Made by a program: the position numbers and the translations under genes. From contig JAALGY010000013.1 in the NCBI GenBank assembly GCA_032358165.1, forward strand, positions 372,001 to 436,000: a DNA stretch of 64,000 nucleotides, written 5' to 3'. Position 1 is the first letter of the stretch, and each line of letters starts with the position of its first letter. This stretch comes from Diplosphaera chodatii (Eukaryota; Chlorophyta; Trebouxiophyceae; Prasiolales; Stichococcaceae). Under the pieces are notes generated by a model. That model was not told the DNA's origin and made no database searches. It was given only the letters and a program-made list of their open reading frames with translations. Shown here one piece after another: positions 60,310 to 64,000 of this stretch.

Positions 60310-62773
60310 GTGGGCAGTGCCAAGACTCCGATTCTGCACCGCATCCCTGCAGGAGGGTCAACAACATCGGGGCAGGCCACGTGCGATCCGCCGGGAAGCT
60401 CTTTTTACAGCTGCTCAGAATGTCATGCACCAGGAGCGCCGCAGGCCGGGCTGCTGCAGCGGACAGCCGATACTGCAGCCTGCCATGGCGGCACCAGCGC
60501 AGCGTGGCATGCTCCGCTGCCGGGATTGCAGCCAGGGGGAGACTTGGCAGCGAGCACCGGCCGCAGTGCCGTGCAGGCACACGAACCAGCGTCGGTCCCG
60601 CTGGCGCCATCAACCCCTCCGCCAGAGGGCGGCAGCGGCAGCCCGGCTTATCACCCGGCGGCAGTGGCACATGGCATCGCTCATGACGCACAGCTTTCAC
60701 CGCCACCAGCGCAGCACAGGCCGCCGGTGGACGGCGATCTGTCCAGCAGCAGCTGCACATCCTGCACCACGTTGGCAGGCGACTGCTGCGGGCGCGCGAC
60801 AAACACATCAGGCATGGGCGATGTGCTCGCACCGCCCACACCAGAGCACCATCACAAGCGCGCCAGGTCGGCATATGGTGACACTACTTGACCAACAGCT
60901 GCGACCGTGCACATGCAGCACCTTCCCCAGTAGGGTAGATCTCCATGCCAGTCTGGCCACTGAGTGACAGGTGGCACCATAGATGCCTCAGCTTTGGTTA
61001 GCAGCACAGATGTCACATCACATATATGTGCAGGCACTCATCAAGAGGGCATGCCGTGAACGAGCGGTTGGCACCGCAGCAGCCGCCGCTGCTGCCTTTG
61101 GCGCTGCTCAGGGCGCCGTCAGTCACAACAGGAGGTGATCTGCTCCCGGCATCAGCCTCTGGCCTGTCGCGATGCAGCACCGGCAGCACCATCACATCTG
61201 AGGTGCCAGCGGCAGTCGCCGGCAATGGGAGAGCTGCCAAACCCATGGCAGCGGTGGCGGCGGCGGCAATAACAGCAGCAACAGCAGTGACAACCGCGCC
61301 AGCTGGATCAGACGGCGCTGCTGACTGCATCACGACGAATGTCAGCAGCAGTGACATCATACAGGTGCTGATGGGACATGTCAGGGCGTGTAGAAAGATG
61401 CATCATCCAGTCCTTAACATAAATAGCCCAGCCAGGAGCGCCAATCAGTAGCTCATAGCATGTGTCGGGTTGCTGCTGTCGCCCATCATAAAATGCTGTC
61501 CAACGGCTGTCCACCTGCCTGCCAGGAGTTTGCGGAGTGGCGCAGCCGCCACGCTCAGACCGCCGCCGCCATCCGAGCCCAGCTGCAAAGCAGCAGCGGC
61601 GGTGGTGGCGGCGGCGGTGGTGGCGGCAGCAGCAACGAGGTGGCGTCTGTGCAGCATGCCGACCTGCGCCTCGAGGAGCTTGTGCAGCAGGCGCTGGCGG
61701 AACTCGCGAGCCGCGCCCGGCTGAAGAGCGGTGTCCTGGCAGGGTGAGCATTGGGTCCTGTACCCGCAGTTTTAGGTCTGTGGGACTTGGGCTCGCCGTA
61801 TGGCCATCGCATTACTACGTCTTCTGCATGGCACGGTCTGTCAAGGTCATGGTACCCTGGATGCAGGGGCCATGCGGTTGTTGTCCTCGCTGGCCAGCAC
61901 CTCGCGCCCGGCGAGCGTCCCTTCGCATGGCTGGGCACGCACCAGCCGTCGGGGGCGGCGGCGGCGGTGGCCGCGACTATGCCACCCAACTCTGCAGCAC
62001 AGCGCGAGCTGATGCGCCTGCAGGCAAGCAGCAGTGCTCCCAGGCCGAATATTCACCTGCAAGCTAGTCGCAGTTGTGTGCTGCCAGCAGGGCAACATGC
62101 CACCGACCTCATGTCACCTGCTCATGTCGCGTACTTGGAGGCATCTCTGCTCAAGATACCTTGCAGCATGGATGCGGACTATAACAGTCGTTTCCCTACA
62201 ACGCGCAGGCGGAGCTGGAAGCACAGGAGCGGCAGCTGGATGCGGCTCACACGGCGCTGCAGGGGGGCCTGCGGGCGTGGGCGTCCCTGGGATCCTGCGG
62301 GGGAGCGCAGCGGCCGCACCCTTCAGACAGTCTTCAGTCAGCACAGACACTGGGGCCGCGGCGCATCACAGCCCTGTGCCAGCTGTTCGAGCACGCTGAC
62401 AAGTGCGCACAGATATCCGGTGGTGAAGTGCCCCCGACCTGCAACATTTGCCCAACGCCTGACTGTTCACATGGCTTCAGCCAACCGCAGTCTGCTCCTT
62501 TGGCCCTGCCGAGCAGAGCCGGCACACAAGCGGCGGCTCATGTGATGTGTGTTCAGTGCTGTGCACGACAAAGGTACCATGCTGGCCCGCTCATATGGTG
62601 TTGAAGTGTCTGCAGGCTGTGGGACATTTTCCTGTCACATGTGGTGGCCGTGCTGCCCAGCACGGCATCTGCTCTGGCAGGTGCCCACCTCTGATCTGGC
62701 TTCTCAGTCCTCTCACATGAACCTCCGTCTTCCAACAGTGCACAGCTCAGCTGCACTGCACTCATTGCGCTAA
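60310..62773 (+). CDS. DOG1-domain protein, TGA-factor-like, 5' end unresolved
   Basis: Clear exons: ...-60866, 61034-61364, 61526-61743, 61867-62023, 62209-62402, 62616-62680, 62739-62773, all with matching phase. The first two are Pro/Ser/Ala-rich and disordered (THHHKRAR-like basic cluster at the first exon end). The DOG1 domain follows: EFAEWRSRHAQTAAAIRAQL (TGA proteins have YARWLEDHNRQI), a Gly run, DLRLEELVQQALAEL, LAPGERPFAWLGTHQPS (compare TPAERCFLWLGGFRPS), MRLQAELEAQERQLDAAHTA, and a short C-terminal helix. In plants DOG1 occurs in TGA bZIP factors and in DOG1 dormancy proteins. No bZIP is visible, so this may lack direct DNA binding, or the bZIP exon lies in the unresolved 5' part. 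The intron after exon 61867-62023 starts with GC (62024). Confidence 0.74.
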
Positions 62774-63790
62774 ATGTACATAGGATCCTGACGAAACGTG
62801 CAACTGACTGTTGTCCGGTTCAATGTGCAGTGATCATGCAAGCGGGTACGAGTGCGCACCTGCAGCACCTGGGCTCCAGCTGTGGAGCTGCCCAGCCCTG
62901 GTAGTGGACGCCATGCAGTGACAGCATTTGCAGCAAACAGTAGCAGCCTGCGGCAATTGTGCTGCCAGGATCTGCCAGCGGCCCAGTATTTCAGCAGCCT
63001 ACCGGATCGCAGCGCCGGCTCCAGCAAGCCAAGCACAGCTGGTCGCAGCATCCGGCTGGGCTCGACCCTCATCATCCAACAGCGAGCTCTGCCCATGCTT
63101 ATAGTTGGCAGTAGAGCTCGGAGCACACGGAGTTGGCGCAGCATGGGGAGCAGTGTGCTCGTAATCAGTGGCGGCAGAAGGAAAACTACGGCGGCTTCTG
63201 GCAGAGCAGGGCAGAACAGCTTTTCAGTCTTAGAGATTTGAGATGGAAGTTTTTCATCTAGCCGGTCGATGAGCAGAGTAGGACCTCCAGTGCGAAAGGT
63301 GCTGGAGGCAGCCACGGCCTGGTGGCCACCACATGCTGCAGACCCTCAGGGGTGTGGCATACCCTGAGTTGCTGCACCCGCAGTGGCCGCCAGGCCGTGG
63401 TTTGTGCTACCGAGCGCACTGGCTTCAGAGCAGTCCCCATTAGCAATCGTGGACGGCAGCATGTGCGTGGCTGAAAGGTTCACACCGCATTGTGTTGGAG
63501 GTGCAGAGGAGCGTAAATTCATTCTTTGTTGAACAAAATGACGATGTCGTGATTTGCATGACGATTATAATTGGTTGACGCGCAATGCAGAAGCATTGTG
63601 CAGTTGCAGTTGTTTTCTGTTCCGCAGTTCTGTCAGCTTGAGGTCAGCTTGAGGTAGATCCTGTGGCCAGACCAGGCACAACAGCAATGGTTGAGGCAAG
63701 GGCTTTAGATCATGTATGGCTTGCTTGACCTCAAAACAATGTAGCTATTGAGGGTGCAAATTGGTGATGAACACATACAGTGGCCAACAG
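62774..63790. other. Unresolved region with overlapping ORFs on both strands
   Basis: A minus ORF (62770-63315, 181 codons, no ATG at its 5' end) and a plus ORF (62852-63241) cover the same bases. Neither shows a domain or convincing splice borders. From ~63450 onward the DNA is lower in GC and looks non-coding. Confidence 0.3.
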
Positions 63791-64000
63791 CGGCATAGCA
63801 TTGGACGATCCCTCTGCAGCAGGCCACTCGTTTACATTGTGCTACGCCAGCGCTTCGTGGTTCCCGCCAGAGCAGCCCCGCCCCTATGCCGCTGCTGGCG
63901 CAGATGACGGTGCCAAGCCCAGCGCTGGCCCTGCCGCAGAGCCTGCGCCCGGCTGCGCCGCAATGTCAGGCACAAGCACCTGCATGCGTGAAGCAAATGA
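63791..64000 (+). CDS. Possible exon of a gene running off the right edge (partial)
   Basis: After an acceptor-like CCAACAG the plus strand is open without a stop to the end of the window (69 codons, beginning GIALDDPSAAGHSF), with the GC rise typical of exons here. The product is Pro/Ala-rich. The other two frames contain stops. No family recognised. Confidence 0.32.

Noticed and set aside
62770..63315. 181-codon minus-strand ORF
   Set aside because: No ATG at its 5' end, no motif, and it overlaps a plus-strand ORF over the same bases. Left as unresolved rather than called.
1..64000. Mobile elements, CRISPR arrays, viral insertions
   Set aside because: No transposase, reverse transcriptase, integrase, long terminal repeats or regularly spaced repeats were recognised anywhere in the window.

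Overview
The window looks like nuclear DNA of a green alga, most likely a trebouxiophyte chlorophyte. Genes are spread over many short GC-rich exons separated by lower-GC introns of roughly 50 to 400 nt, 3' splice sites are almost always TGCAG or NGCAG, and secreted proteins carry RKLLQ/RRLL motifs. The gene set includes a plastid sigma factor, a plasma-membrane H+-ATPase, a CAX exchanger and a ureide permease. Nothing prokaryotic is present: most ORFs longer than 60 codons are shadows, and gene models come from reading exons across splice sites with matching phase. No database search was run; families are named from motifs.

Layout. 1-602: tail of a gene entering from the left (+). 1035-2369 (-): secreted LysM protein. 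About 5070-9031 (+): secreted trypsin-fold serine protease with a C-terminal LysM. 9954-12030 (+): secreted GH19 chitinase. These three form a LysM/chitin-related secreted cluster. 12860-16424 (-): DUF2045 (KIAA0930-like) protein. 17859-26532 (+): P-type H+-ATPase in 27 exons. 26848-27698 (+): possible small gene. 27728-38979 (-): an 11-kb, ~28-exon gene for a largely disordered protein of about 1,900 residues that I cannot name. 40170-44084 (+): CAX Ca2+/H+ exchanger. 45974-49967 (+): ureide permease. 50868-55499 (-): plastid-type sigma-70 factor. 55870-58692 (+): RsmH/MraW 16S rRNA methyltransferase, head-to-head with the sigma factor. About 60310-62773 (+): DOG1-domain protein related to TGA factors. 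The right edge may start another coding exon.

Themes. Ion transport (H+-ATPase, CAX) and nitrogen-solute transport (ureide permease) sit close together. Two genes that act in organelle gene expression share a ~370-bp divergent promoter. Across the solved gene models at least 12 introns begin with GC rather than GT, five of them in the protease gene alone, which is well above the usual eukaryotic level of about 1%.
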